Shown: in pieces, positions 1-10,950 of the stretch
Layout of the letters: each line of letters opens with the position of its first letter
Numbering within the stretch: the stretch's first letter is position 1
Assembly (NCBI GenBank): GCA_015680685.1
Contig: MNCI01005835.1
Coordinates: 339,173-403,172 of the forward strand
From: Gnetum montanum
Lineage: Eukaryota > Streptophyta > Gnetopsida > Gnetales > Gnetaceae
Direction: 5' to 3'
Length of the DNA stretch: 64,000 nucleotides
Translations under genes and position numbers: made by a program
Notes under the pieces: generated by a model
Database searches by the model: none
What the model was told of the DNA's origin: nothing
Seen by the model: the letters and a program-made list of their open reading frames with translations, nothing else

Positions 1-1839
1 TCCCTCCGAAAGAAGGGAGTCAGATTCTGTGAGGAAGAGGATGAGTCACCACTTAAAGAGTTGGTGAATAGAAAAACCTTGCGACTTCAAAAGTTAATAA
101 CCAAAGTGTTAATTAAGGTAGATCAAATGTGGGACTCCTTAGACAGTAGATTTGAAACCGTTTTAAAAATTGTAGAGGAGTCTAAGAAGTGAAGTAGTGA
201 CCATGATATGAAAAAGAGGAGAGACTTAGACCATGCACGTAACAAGGGTAAGGGAAAAATGACTATCACTGATGAGGTTGTGGATTCAGATACAGATAAT
301 GACGGTGGATGTGAGATTTGCCAATATGACCATCCTAAGGGATGTTGCCCAATAATATCACATCTGCAAGAGTCTGGGGTGTATGCACTCAACCCAAGAT
401 TTAACAAATGACAAGCACCCTATCGGTTACCTTATCCCCAAGGTAACCCAAGGCAATTCCACCAACCCTTAACATATTATCCAAGTGGAACTTCGCCACA
501 ACCTATTGAGCAACACCAGCAGTGGCAATACCCATAGTCATGGGGGATGCCACCGCCTAGATAACAATACCCTTACCGACAACTAAATCCATATGGCTAT
601 TACGTGCAACAACTGGTTTCTCCAAGTGACTCTATGGGTCACGTAACCCCACAATGTCACTACCAAGTTTAGGAGTATTTTAGAACTCCCTCCCCTGGAA
701 GAGACACTCCACATGCATACCATCCTCCGAATCCATCCGCATCTCTTGCACCGATAGCTCCACTACCACCCGCTCCAGCGATGCAAGGGGAACTCCCCAC
801 TCAACTGTAGCAACGCAATGCTACGAGAGCTGTAAACCTTCAACCCATTGCTAGTTCTAACAACCGTACAAAGAGAAGACCCTTCTTTAGAACCAACAAC
901 CCAAACAAGCTCTCACAACCACAAGCGGTTGAGTCTATGACCACTCCTCCATCAAGAAAGGCTTTGGAGCTCCCTTCAAACCAACAACAGAGCTCAATGC
1001 ATATGGTTACGTTAACACATATAATCAGTGACTGGATAAAGGTGGGCCACCTTCCTAGAAAACTCTTTGACCTCAAAAGTCCCTTAATCTACCTCCAAGT
1101 CGCTGGGAATGAACTACGTAAGGCTCTTCTTGACTCAAGTTCCGGAGTCAACTTAATATTGCAAGAAATGTATAAAGCCTAGAGCCTGCCTCCACTCAAG
1201 AAGAGCAATATTCAATTAGAGCTGGTTGACCAGTCCATCACTGTCCCCTTGGGACTTGTGGAGGACATTGTTACCACTCTGTGTGGTTGGTCATACCCAG
1301 TTGATTTCCTAGTGATAGAAGTTAACAATAACAAAGGGGACTTCCCAATTATAATGCGGAGGGCATGGCTCAGTACCATAAATGCATGCCTAGGAATCCC
1401 CGATCTTTCCCTAGAAATATCTAAGGAAAATATTTATGAGAAGATTGAGAAGAAGAAAGTTCCATGCATCACATATAGTGATACTGAGGTTGATGACGTA
1501 CATGAGTGCTCAACATTTCCTGTATGCAACTGGTGTGCCCAGGAAACTCAGATATAAAGGTGCCTATATGTAGCAACCACACAACAAGAGAACACCCAGT
1601 GGTTGACAGCTAATCAAGAGAGCAACCCACCAATATGCATGGAACTAACTGGGGGAACAACTTGCAACCACAATGAAAGCATAGATACATTGGAGTATGA
1701 GCGTTGCCAACTTCCAACCCATAATCTAAAAACATCAATTGGGAGAAGTTGGACACTTCTAAAAAATTCAAACAAACACTCATTATTTTGGATCTCTCCC
1801 TTTCAATTTAGTCATGGGGGAGATGGCCACCTATGCTGA
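1..1839 (+). pseudogene. gag-protease remnant of E1
   Basis: One reading frame (codons starting at positions equal to 1 modulo 3) can be followed from the left edge to the stop at 1839, broken by several nonsense codons. In order it shows a basic gag tail, a zinc-knuckle-like CEICQYDHPKGCC (near 310-350), a Pro/Gln/Tyr-rich linker, and a retropepsin-like segment from about 1080 with LLDSSSGVNLI where DTGAS is expected, then FPIIMRRAWLST in place of the usual ILGRPWL. The catalytic Asp is present, but the Thr/Ser-Gly that follows is altered. The last residues (FSHGGDGHLC) resemble the FSYGG tail of the E2 to E4 gag proteins, so sequence between protease and tail was probably lost. It is certainly inactive. 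Confidence 0.75.
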
Positions 1840-3712
1840 TCATTTGAGACCCTCAGTTCCATTTTAAGTTTTTGTTTTACACATTTTTGTTTTGCACATT
1901 TTTGTTTTATAAATTTCTTTAACTTTTCTTGTTTTTGTTTTACAACATCATTTATACTTTTTCTTTTATTTGTGTGTGTATGTGTGTGTCTTATCCATTT
2001 TGTTAAGTTTGTCATGCAATAAGTGCTCTTAATGATGGTATGAACTGTATTCTATTGGTTGATAATTTTTGGTGTTTACCTTTAAGTTATGATGTTGATA
2101 CTAAGGTATGGTTCTTTTGATATAATAGGCAATGAGTCCACATCATCCATGTATCCGTAATCTCTATGGTCTCTCTTGGCTTGGAATTATACAGTCCCTT
2201 TCAAAATAATAAGAACTATCAACAAATCGGTGACTGGGTATCTCTCGAACTAAGGAAGGACTCAAGGATTGAAAAGGGTGTGACTTCAAGGGGATTTGAT
2301 GCATTTGTGTTGGCCATTCCTTTGGGTGCTTGGATGTTTTCTTCTTGAGTTTTTCTTACCGTTTCGATGTTACTCTAATATTGGGAAGTTGAGCAAATAA
2401 AAATAATAAGTCTTCGCATGGTATGGTTCTCACAAAACATAAAAAAAAATGGTGAGAATTCAAAGCACACCCCTTAGACGAAATAATCATTTGGGCTACA
2501 AGCATTGGTTATGGAACTAAAAACATGTTCCCTCTAACTAAGGCCCTTTCTCACTTCCTACTTTCTCCTCTTTTGTTCCGTCAAAATGGTGGTGGCTCTT
2601 TGAGAGATGCATTCTTGTTACTTCAAGTGGATGGATAGGCCAAATGTATTAATGCAGAGTCACTGAATGTGGATTTTTTGAGGCTGGACTTGGAATGGGA
2701 TCTACTAAGTCACATTAACCATTAATACATAAGGGTCTGTACACCACCTTGTTCTTGGGATTCCATCCCATCCTCTTCTTTCCATCATTCTTTCTCCATT
2801 ATTCACCTCATTGCCAATTGTATCATTAGTATATATTTTGGTTGACGCATTGTTTTCTTTTTGGTAAATTCTTGTGGTTAAGAATTTAACTTTTGTTTCC
2901 AAATGACATTTCCAAAGCCTACGGGCTCTTTGAATGTGGGTTTGTCAGGGCATTAAGGGCATAAGCCTATTTTGGGGAGGACCCACTGGCATTCCTATTT
3001 GGTGCACCAGTTAAATTATTTCCCTTAACATTTTTACAATCAACTCTATTTTGTTCATTTCCATCTTGACATCCATTTCATCAATGTTACAATTGTCTCT
3101 TTTTCTCCATCTTTCTTATTCCTTTTCTTTCTCCATTCTATCGCTACCGGACGTTCGCTCTTAGTCATGGGGGTCCTGACCCAATTTTTTTGATTTTCTC
3201 CTAACCCCTACACCTTCGGTAGTCACCAATATTATATCTCTAGAATCTATAATTAGCCATACCACAACTCAGCTAATGGACCTTTCACTAAAGCAAGGTA
3301 TCAACTGCGTTATGATTCATTTACCCTTGCTAATATAAGACTGTGTTGTGTGTGCAGATGACAATCATACAACAACGGATTGGATCTGGAGGGAACACTT
3401 GGAATGGATCGGTGCTGAAGCAGTTATGCAAGGAACAAGATTGATGGCGTGCTTACAAATGGACAATGAAAGGTGCAATCTTGGCATTGGCAACAACAGA
3501 CTTCTTCTCTCTTCTCTCTTGTCTCTCAGTTGCCAAATAAGGCCTAATGTCAAATGTATAAAGTGTTCACTCTTGTTGTCGTGAACACTAGTTTTGTCAT
3601 GTTCTGTAATGATGATCCATTTACATGTCATCCCATTCACCATTAGTTCCATTCAAGTCAATAATCCCATACCTTCCCAATATTTTGTAAGAAACTCGAT
3701 GACAAGTTTTTA
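1840..3712 (+). other. E1 non-coding spacer
   Basis: No coding sequence recognised. The stretch shares blocks with the spacers of E2 to E5, such as the ggggaggacccac block near 2976 that recurs near 12005, 51170 and (reverse) 17640. A PPT-like TTAGTCATGGGGG occurs at its start (1808-1820) and again at 3161-3173. Near 3348-3360 a tgtgtgtgcag-ATG matches the splice-acceptor-plus-start signal seen before ORF2 in other copies. The frame after it does not resemble ORF2, so ORF2 seems lost or replaced here. Confidence 0.5.
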
Positions 3713-3728
3713 TTTAGTCATGGGGGTA
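3713..3728 (+). promoter_or_regulatory. Polypurine tract of E1
   Basis: TTTAGTCATGGGGGTA lies directly before the LTR start TGATGGGACG. The same tract precedes every 3' LTR of this family, so it is the likely plus-strand primer. Confidence 0.75.
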
Positions 3729-4513
3729 TGATGGGACGCGATATCGCATGGGCCGCGATATCGCATGGGCCGCGATATCGCAGCCCATCGCCAGTTCTAT
3801 AAATAAGAGGCGGCTCTCCCTTGTTTATCCATCTAAATCTAGACCTTAGCCAAACTCTTGCCATTTTTCCATTCTAGAGTTAGAATAATTTCCATGTGCC
3901 CATAGTAGGAGTCCCAAAGTGAATGGATCTTTATTCGAGAAAATATTGTACCTGAGCACACGTTTGTGTACGGAAATAAAGACGAAATTTTGGATAAACC
4001 TTGCAATGCATGGAATAAGCTAAATAGGACTTAATTAATGTTAAATGTTTAAATGATTTATTAGTTAATTAAATCTCTCTCAACCCTTAACTCCTAGTTA
4101 AGTGCATTCAGTACAACCACTTCGAGCACGTTTACGCTTGGTAATCCCAGTAACGAATAGCGTTTGGTAATCCCAGCAACATTGCATTGGTTCAAGGTAT
4201 GAAACGGTAAGTGGGAATGAATATTGATACTAGGGTAATTAAGGCTTAGTTAGTTAAAGTTAGTTACTTAGTCTCTTCACCCTTTCCCTCATGAGCATAG
4301 GCGATAAAAGAGAAAAGATATAAAAATCACATACCTCAAACTCACTTAACCATACAACCGTGACAAATACAAGTGAGTTTGGGAGGACAATGATTGATTA
4401 ACCTTAAGTGTTCCATAAGGTGTGTAAGCACTTAGTCTACGGAGTTCGACCAGATCGCACGTGTAATGCTCGTATGCATATGGTTGAGTGTAGGGGTACC
4501 TCGCCACTCATCA
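3729..4513 (+). repeat. 3' LTR of E1
   Basis: It starts TGATGGG after the purine tract and ends CACTCATCA, giving the TG...CA ends of an LTR. U3 opens with three close copies of GCGATATCGC (about 3735-3782). A TATA box (tataaata) is at 3798-3805. The rest aligns by eye with the LTRs of E2 to E5, including the ggtaatcccagtag and gttgagtgtaggggtacc blocks. Confidence 0.85.
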
Positions 4514-5350
4514 GCGAGGTACCCCTACAGTCAACGATACAAATATAAGTGTGTACACACAATCTAGTTGAACTTTGCAGATGGACTAGTTGTGGTATCT
4601 AGATAGTTACACATTGATCGCAGTTCACTGTCTTCCCACCTAGACTAGTATTCACTTATCATGTATGGTTTAGTCCAGAGTGAGGTGTATGATATGAGTT
4701 CTAACACTAGGCTACTCCTAGGGGCAATGGATAATAATCTTGATTAAACTAATAAGTAATAGGAAATGAAGTTTAAGCTAGCCTAAGTGTGATGAACATT
4801 TATCCTTAATCATCCGTACGCATCTTGGACCTCGTGTACTACTTCTAGGATTACCAAGCGCACATTACTTAAGCACTCCTAAATATGCTACTGGGTTACC
4901 AAGTAGTTACACTTCAATGTTTATGATTAAGTCGTACTCATTCGACATTTAAAAATAGGAATAGTAACTGATAGTAAAGAAATATTAACTAAGAAAATAA
5001 TAAATAACAATAATAATTAAATAATTAAAAAACTAAGTGAATGCTGCAATGATGGAGCAATCTTGATCTTTATTGCCGATCATGTGCATGTCCAAGTACG
5101 TCACATTCGAATAAAGGTTTCGTACAATTACAATCATCACACTGCGGGCATGCACTGGGAAAGAATTGAAAACTGACAAAAAGACTCTACACTTACCGAC
5201 TCTCCCCTTTTCTTGTGTGCCAAAATGTGGTATTTATAGGCCTATACAAGAATCACAATATCATGTATTCAATATCATTACCCAGGCTACGATATCGTGT
5301 ACTCGATATCGAGGATCTAATATTGGGGCCTGGCAAAACACAATTCATCA
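4514..5350 (-). repeat. 3' LTR of E2
   Basis: This is the reverse complement of the family LTR. It ends (in + coordinates) with TTCATCA at 5350 next to the purine tract. A TATA box lies at 5231-5238 on the minus strand, and GATATCG motifs occur in U3 (5290-5312). The outer 9 bases of the LTR are missing at 4514, where it meets E1's LTR. Confidence 0.85.
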
Positions 5351-5366
5351 TACCCCCATGACTGAA
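5351..5366 (-). promoter_or_regulatory. Polypurine tract of E2
   Basis: The minus strand reads TTCAGTCATGGGGGTA directly before the LTR, as in the other copies. Confidence 0.75.
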
Positions 5367-5483
5367 TAACAACTTGTCCTCGAGTTAGACAAAATGAAAA
5401 TGGTTTCGATTAATTACACAGTGGATAGGTATGGAATTATTGACTAACTAGAAATTACTCATGCCGCAGTGTGGAATTGAATA

Positions 5484-7987
5484 AAACAAAATTGGGACAC
5501 ATACATAGAATTTTCAAAAAATAAAATTTGCTAGAACTCATGTGGTTCTTGGCAGTGTTGGCTCCTCTATGGGTCTCTTCCCCTTATCTTGTGCTCTAGG
5601 CTTTGGAAATTGATGTCTCTAAAGGAGTGCCTAGAGCTTTTCTTCTTTGGTTCGAGGATCCTATGCTGTCCATGCTTATGCTCCAATGTTTGATGGAGTC
5701 AGCACCTTCGATGGACACAACAGTTGTGGGAACATCTGATTGACCTTGACATACCAAGTTGCGAACATCCGTCATTCCTTTTCATAGGTTCTACCTTTGT
5801 CCTTGTATTCTTGGTAGTCTGTGAGCCATCAAGCCAAATCCACCATGACATCCTTCTATCCTTGGTAGCTAGTTTTGACCACCTCTAATTCATAATTTTC
5901 GACTTCTAATTTCTACAGCGTCTTCTTGTGTTCAGCAAATTCTGTTTCATACTTTCCAAATCCATGTATTCTGTGAGATCTTGTATTTGCAGGTCCTAGC
6001 TTTTTAGTTCTGCTTGGTGGACAAAGGCATAAGTATCCAATATGGCCCTCCAGTCAGTGTTTTGAGCACTGAGTGTGTTAATGTGGGCTTTGGCCATATG
6101 GATTTCATTTTCAACCACCTGTTTGTACATCCCCACTTGATCTCTGAAGTGCTCCTTGAGCTTTTCATGTTGCTTGGCCTCATTATGCCACACGCTTATC
6201 TCAATTTCCATCTTCGGATGGATCACATGTACCTTTCCCATCGAGAGGGTTCTATTTTCTTCGGCCAAGTGATTCATATCTTAGTTGACCCTTATTAATT
6301 ATTCTTGTAATTGCTAAAAATTTTCTTTGAGAACATTTTTTTTATTTTTCTACTATGGTCAACCGAACATTTTCGGCAGTGAGGCATTTATTTTCTTCTT
6401 GTGAGGCCTTGAGTGCTTTGACGTGTGCATATGTTTGAGCTTGTTCCTTAGAAGCATCCCAATTAGCCTTCTCTTTTTTCTTAGCCACTTTTTTATTCTC
6501 CTCCAGCAATTTATTCAGCTACTCTGTCCGAAAGGATTCTCGTTGGTTTGCAGGGATGAATTGGGATGGATCCTGCTGTGTACCTTATAGGGTGATGAGC
6601 TTTTCTTGGAGTATTTCTAACTCCTCCTCTACATGCTCGGCCCTGACCTCTACCATGAATGATTTTCCTTTTGTGGAGATGAGGTCTGATTGAGTTGCTA
6701 TGACATCTTGAGGGATGTCAAATAGGGACATCATGACTTGTCTTGTTTGTAGCAACCGATCTAGAACATCCTCATGCTCCACAGGAGTCATCATGGGATC
6801 AGCCAAAGTTTGAGCATCGCGTGCTCCTATAAAATCTATCGATGGCACAATAGAGACATTAAATGATTCTTTTATGTGGTCGGTGACCACTTCTGCTGCT
6901 CTTGCTGCATCTTAGTGCTGCATGACCACTACTGTGGCACCTTCACCAGTTTCTAATTGCACCTAAAAAGATGCAGCATTTCTAGAGATATGTTGTTATC
7001 AGTGTGATTCCCCTCCTCCTATTTGGATAAACACCTTGCCCTGTGCACGATTAATTGAGACCATGGATCATACGACATCATCGATGACCCTGAAGAGATT
7101 GGCCTCATCACAGATTTTCCAATTGACCATTTTAGCAATGGCCATAAGATGGCTCATCGACGGTCGATAGTCTTGCGGTAGTGGCGGTGGCTGGTCTTGC
7201 TAGCCTGTAGGTTGTGTGCTGGGCCCTGCTTCTTGTTGTTGATTGGGCCTTGTGCCTACAATTTAGCTAGGCCCTATAGTTTGAGGTGCAATGGGCCACA
7301 CCGTCTGTTCTTACTCAGGCTTGAGTGTCTCACCAGCACTTTTGCTTAGGGCCGGTGGCTTCAGTCATGTAGCAAATGAGGCGTTTTGAGCCTTTCTGGG
7401 GATGTCATTGGTGCACCCTACAATTCCAGCACATCGGCACAGCTTCCTGATGCGACAGGGAAAGGGAAATACAAACTTCCCCATCTTATGTTCTTCAAAC
7501 TGTCTCAAAATTTTTGTAAGATATAGATGGGGTAGGTTGGCATTAACCTTGCCCATTAAGATGGCACTTCCTCTAGGTGCATATGTGGAAATTTTATTTA
7601 AACCTTTTGTTGGGAAAATGTGATATGTGCCAATTTTGAAGGAGATTCTCTCTTCAAGTATAACTCTCCATATGCTTTATCTTCCTTATTGTACACCCTT
7701 TTCAACCATATCTTTCGCACATTAGCATCAGAATGAGTGGACAAGTGAGCAACCTTTGGCCTTGTATTTGGAATATTTAGAACTTCTAAAATGGCTTTGG
7801 CAGAGAAATCAACAAAAATACCACCAATATCAACGGTGGTGCCTTCTTCTTTTTTGTGCCAAAATTGGTACATCTTCCCCAGATACCAATCACCACTTTT
7901 AGAGAGAATAGGCCATAGTGGAGACCCTTTGAGTTAGTCTCTGATTGCCTTAGGGGCAAATTTAGTGAAAGGTGCAAAGTTGAGTTA
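5484..7987 (-). pseudogene. ORF2 of E2, C-terminal part (interrupted by E3)
   Basis: On the minus strand this carries, in order, a globular segment near 7873-7598 (YQFWHKKEEGTTVDIGG then VDFSAKAILEVLNIPNT), a middle part near 6890-6585 (HIKESFNVSIVPSIDFIGA, EHVEEELEILQEKL), and a heptad-rich coiled-coil region near 6277-5996 (EENRTLSMGKVHVI). The VDFS...ILEVLN part resembles the Pfam 'putative plant transposon protein' or ATHILA ORF-1 type domains; I could not run a profile search. Several frameshifts and stops are present. The N-terminus continues at 16778-17051 beyond the E3 insertion. Confidence 0.75.
7983..7987 (+). repeat. Left target-site duplication of E3
   Basis: AGTTA here and AGTTC at 16778-16782 flank E3, matching at 4 of 5 positions. 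Removing E3 and one copy restores alignment of E2's ORF2 with E3's own ORF2. Confidence 0.7.
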
Positions 7988-8833
7988 TGATGAATCGTGA
8001 TTCATTTGGTTGCAATATCGGACCCACAATATCGGATATGTGATATCGTGGTTCCTGTGTAGGCCTATAAATACACATGTAGGCACATAGGAAAAGGATT
8101 CTTGAGTTAGTTTTTAGGAGTCAAGTTTAGTGTAGGATATTTTTGTCATTTTTCCTCTCAACCCTCTCTCCTAGTGCATGCCCGCAATGTGGTGATTGTA
8201 ATTGTATGACATCCTTTATTTGAGTGTGACGTACTCGGACACGCACATGATCGAAAATAAAGATCAAGATTACTTCATCATTGCAACATTCAGTTAGTTT
8301 AATTATTTAATTGTTATTATTATTTATTGCTTTCATAGTTAATACCTCTTCATCCTAAACTCCTTAAATGTGGAATGAGTATGACTTAATCACGAGCATT
8401 TAAGTGTGACTACTTGGTAACCCAGTAGCGTACCTAGGATCTACATTTGGTAATCCCAGTAGTAGTCGTGCACGAGGTCCAAGATGTGTACAAATGATTA
8501 AGAAATGGATGCTCATTACACTTAGGCTAGTTTAGATTCTCTCTCCCTATCCCCTCTTAGTATAACTATCTCTCCCTTTTCCTCCTAGCTTAATTAAATA
8601 TTATTTTCCATTGCTTCTAGGAGTAGCATTAGTTTAGAACACATCATACACCTCACTTTGGACTAAACCATACGTGACAAAGCAAATATTAGTCCAGGTG
8701 GGAATACAGCGAACTGCGATCAACGAGTAACTATCTAGATACCATAACTAGCCCGTCTGCGAAGTTTGACTAGATCGTGCGTGAAACACTCGTATTCGTA
8801 TGGCTGAGTGTAGGGGTGCCTCGCCACTCATCA
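7988..8833 (+). repeat. 5' LTR of E3
   Basis: 846 bp from TGATGAATCG to CACTCATCA. U3 has GATATC motifs (8030-8050) and a TATA box at 8066-8073. The copy at 15901-16777 aligns throughout with scattered substitutions and a short length difference in the U3 GATATC block. Confidence 0.9.
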
Positions 8834-8834
8834 T

Positions 8835-8852
8835 TGGCACCGTTGCTGGGGA
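8835..8852 (+). promoter_or_regulatory. Primer binding site, tRNA-Asp type
   Basis: TGGCACCGTTGCTGGGGA starts two bases after the LTR. It matches the complement of the plant tRNA-Asp 3' end (TGGCGCCGTTGCCGGGGA, from established knowledge of Athila-type elements) at 16 of 18 positions, with two transitions. Confidence 0.8.
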
Positions 8853-8967
8853 TGGTGCTAGTTATTTAGATTAGTAATATCACATAAGATCACTGTAACA
8901 AGTATTCACGATACATCTTTTAGAAAAGAAATTAATTTTAGTTAAGTCACACACAAATTCACACACC

Positions 8968-10950
8968 ATGTCTCTCTCACAAGATTATGATAACGTAACA
9001 ACTAGTAGGGCAATTCATTTGAGAACCAATGAATTATATGATGATGAAGATGAAGTTTGGAGTACCCAATTTGATGTAGGGATTTTCTATAAACATAAAT
9101 GAAGAAAACATCGTCCTAACTCATAAATGCATAACATACCTAGTGACGATGAATCCCTACTGGTCACTACAAGCCTAATAGAAATACAAGAGGCTATTTG
9201 AATATCCCACAAGCATTGCAAGGAAAGAAGTCTACCCAAGCTTGACTTAAATAACTTTTCCAAATTCTCAGGAGGCTATGAATTAGATCCACAACAACAT
9301 TTACAAGCCTTCTACGATGCCTGTGCATGGAACAACATTGATAATGGATGGCAAAAACTTAAGCTCTTTCCTCTGACACTTGTTGGCCAAGCTAAAGTAT
9401 GGTATAGGTTGTTAAAACCAAAATCAATCCAACGTTGGCCAACAATGGTAGAGCTCTTCAATGAAAGATATCAAACCTATGTGAGAGTGTCAGCCTTGAG
9501 GAGACAAATCCAAGAGTGGAAACAAGCGCAACATGAACCCTTGGACATGGCCTTAGAAAGATATTATGCATTGTTAAATAACTGCCTAGGCCATGAGTTC
9601 TCTGAGGAAAGGCTAATGTACCACATTATTGATGGGCTCCATAATGAAACAAGGGAGACCCTAGGGATGTATGCTTGAGGTCAACTATATGAGCTACAAA
9701 CCCACCAACTCCAAGAGCTTACTAAGCGAGTAGCAAAAGAAGAAGGGGAGTTAGCTAAATGGGAGAATGCTGAGAAATGTCAATAGGCCCAAAAATCAAC
9801 AAGGGCCCATGATTACGAAGAGGAGAAATCAACTCACCATAAGGAGGTGGAATCATCTTTGCCAACACTACAATCCTTGGATGAAATTGAGGCAAAGATC
9901 AATAAGATGATGGAATGGATGCATAAAAAATGCAGAGAATATGCCAACATTATTGGGGATAGAGTTATGATGAACCAAGAAGCAGGAAAAAATACCCTTA
10001 GACAATTAGAAAGAAGGGTTGAAAAAAATAAGAGCTCAACCGTCAATCATACGTATCAGTGCAACATTTGCCTATACGATCACCCCAAGGGCCAATGTCT
10101 AACCTTGTCACATTTATAGGAGCATTGGGGAAGAGTATTACATCCAGAGTTCATACATAGATACTGTGTTCAATCATAGTGGCAACAATCCCAGTCGTGG
10201 GGGACGCCATCCTCAAACTGGTTACACCCTTCATACCATTCGAACCTAAGTGCTTATCAAGTTCAACATCCTATTTCCCCAACTGGGTCAACATCCTCTA
10301 TCTTGCCACATTATTATTATTCTCCTCAACACTATCAAACCATATCCTCTCCAACACAACCACCACCTTGGATACCTTACACTTCTCCTTAATTTCAACA
10401 TTCTCATCCTTTACCTCCTTCTATATTGCCACCAATTGTACCTGAGGGTTTTGCACCACAACACCAACCCACACATGTTACTTGTGCTACTACTAACAAT
10501 AGCAATGGAGAATCTCCTCAACACCAAAGATGCCCCTTCTTTAGGCATGATCATAAGAAGGAACAACACAATTCTAAGCCCATTGTACCTTCCAACCCAA
10601 CACAAGTCCAACACTGTGGTGTAGCTCCCTCCTCAAATCCAATGCCTCGTGTTACTTTCTCTAGGCCACCAACCAATACTCCAACAACCATATAGCCCAA
10701 TGAATATAGCCATCGAGGGAGACAGATCAATCCTTGCATACCATCTTACGGTCAAGGGTGCCATAGTGGGTCAACCACTCATCAATTAACTACACCTTAT
10801 AATTTGCCCCACTATGCCAACTATAATCAAGTGTGTGAACCCCAATGGGGTAAGTATGACCAAGTCCCAATATTTCCAACATGCAAGGATCCCAACTTTT
10901 CATTCAATCATTTAGTTATGGGGGATACCCCCAATTCTAATAATAAGTAG
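8968..10950 (+). pseudogene. gag of E3
   Basis: ATG at 8968 follows a short leader. The protein starts MSLSQDYDN, then has a Ty3-type gag core at about 9235-9680 (KLDLNNFPKFSGGY, LTLVGQAKVWYRLLKPKSIQ, RYQTYVRVSALRRQIQEWKQ). A zinc-knuckle-like CNICLYDHPKGQC at about 10060-10096 has CX2CX3HX4C spacing. A Pro/Ser/Tyr-rich tail follows and ends at the stop at 10948-10950. Stops near 9098, 9208, 9676 and 10117 and frameshifts break it. No protease follows. It would form the virus-like particle shell in the cytoplasm if intact. Confidence 0.8.

Larger units (their letters stand above)
1..4513 (+). mobile_element. E1: 3' part of an Athila-like Ty3/gypsy element (gag-protease, spacer, 3' LTR)
   Basis: The 5' LTR and gag N-terminus lie left of the window. 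What remains runs gag C-terminus, zinc knuckle, protease remnant, about 1.9 kb non-coding spacer, purine tract and a 3' LTR. No reverse transcriptase, RNase H or integrase lies between the protease and the spacer, so pol appears deleted. The spacer and LTR match those of E2 to E5, which defines one family. The LTR end abuts E2's 3' LTR in opposite orientation. Confidence 0.8.

Noticed and set aside
3365-3652. Open frames on both strands before E1's LTR
   Set aside because: No similarity to ORF2 or other element proteins, and no conservation in the other copies.
4505-4513. Target-site duplication for E2
   Set aside because: No 5-bp repeat matches between the left junction and ctaag at 21937; the left LTR end is incomplete.
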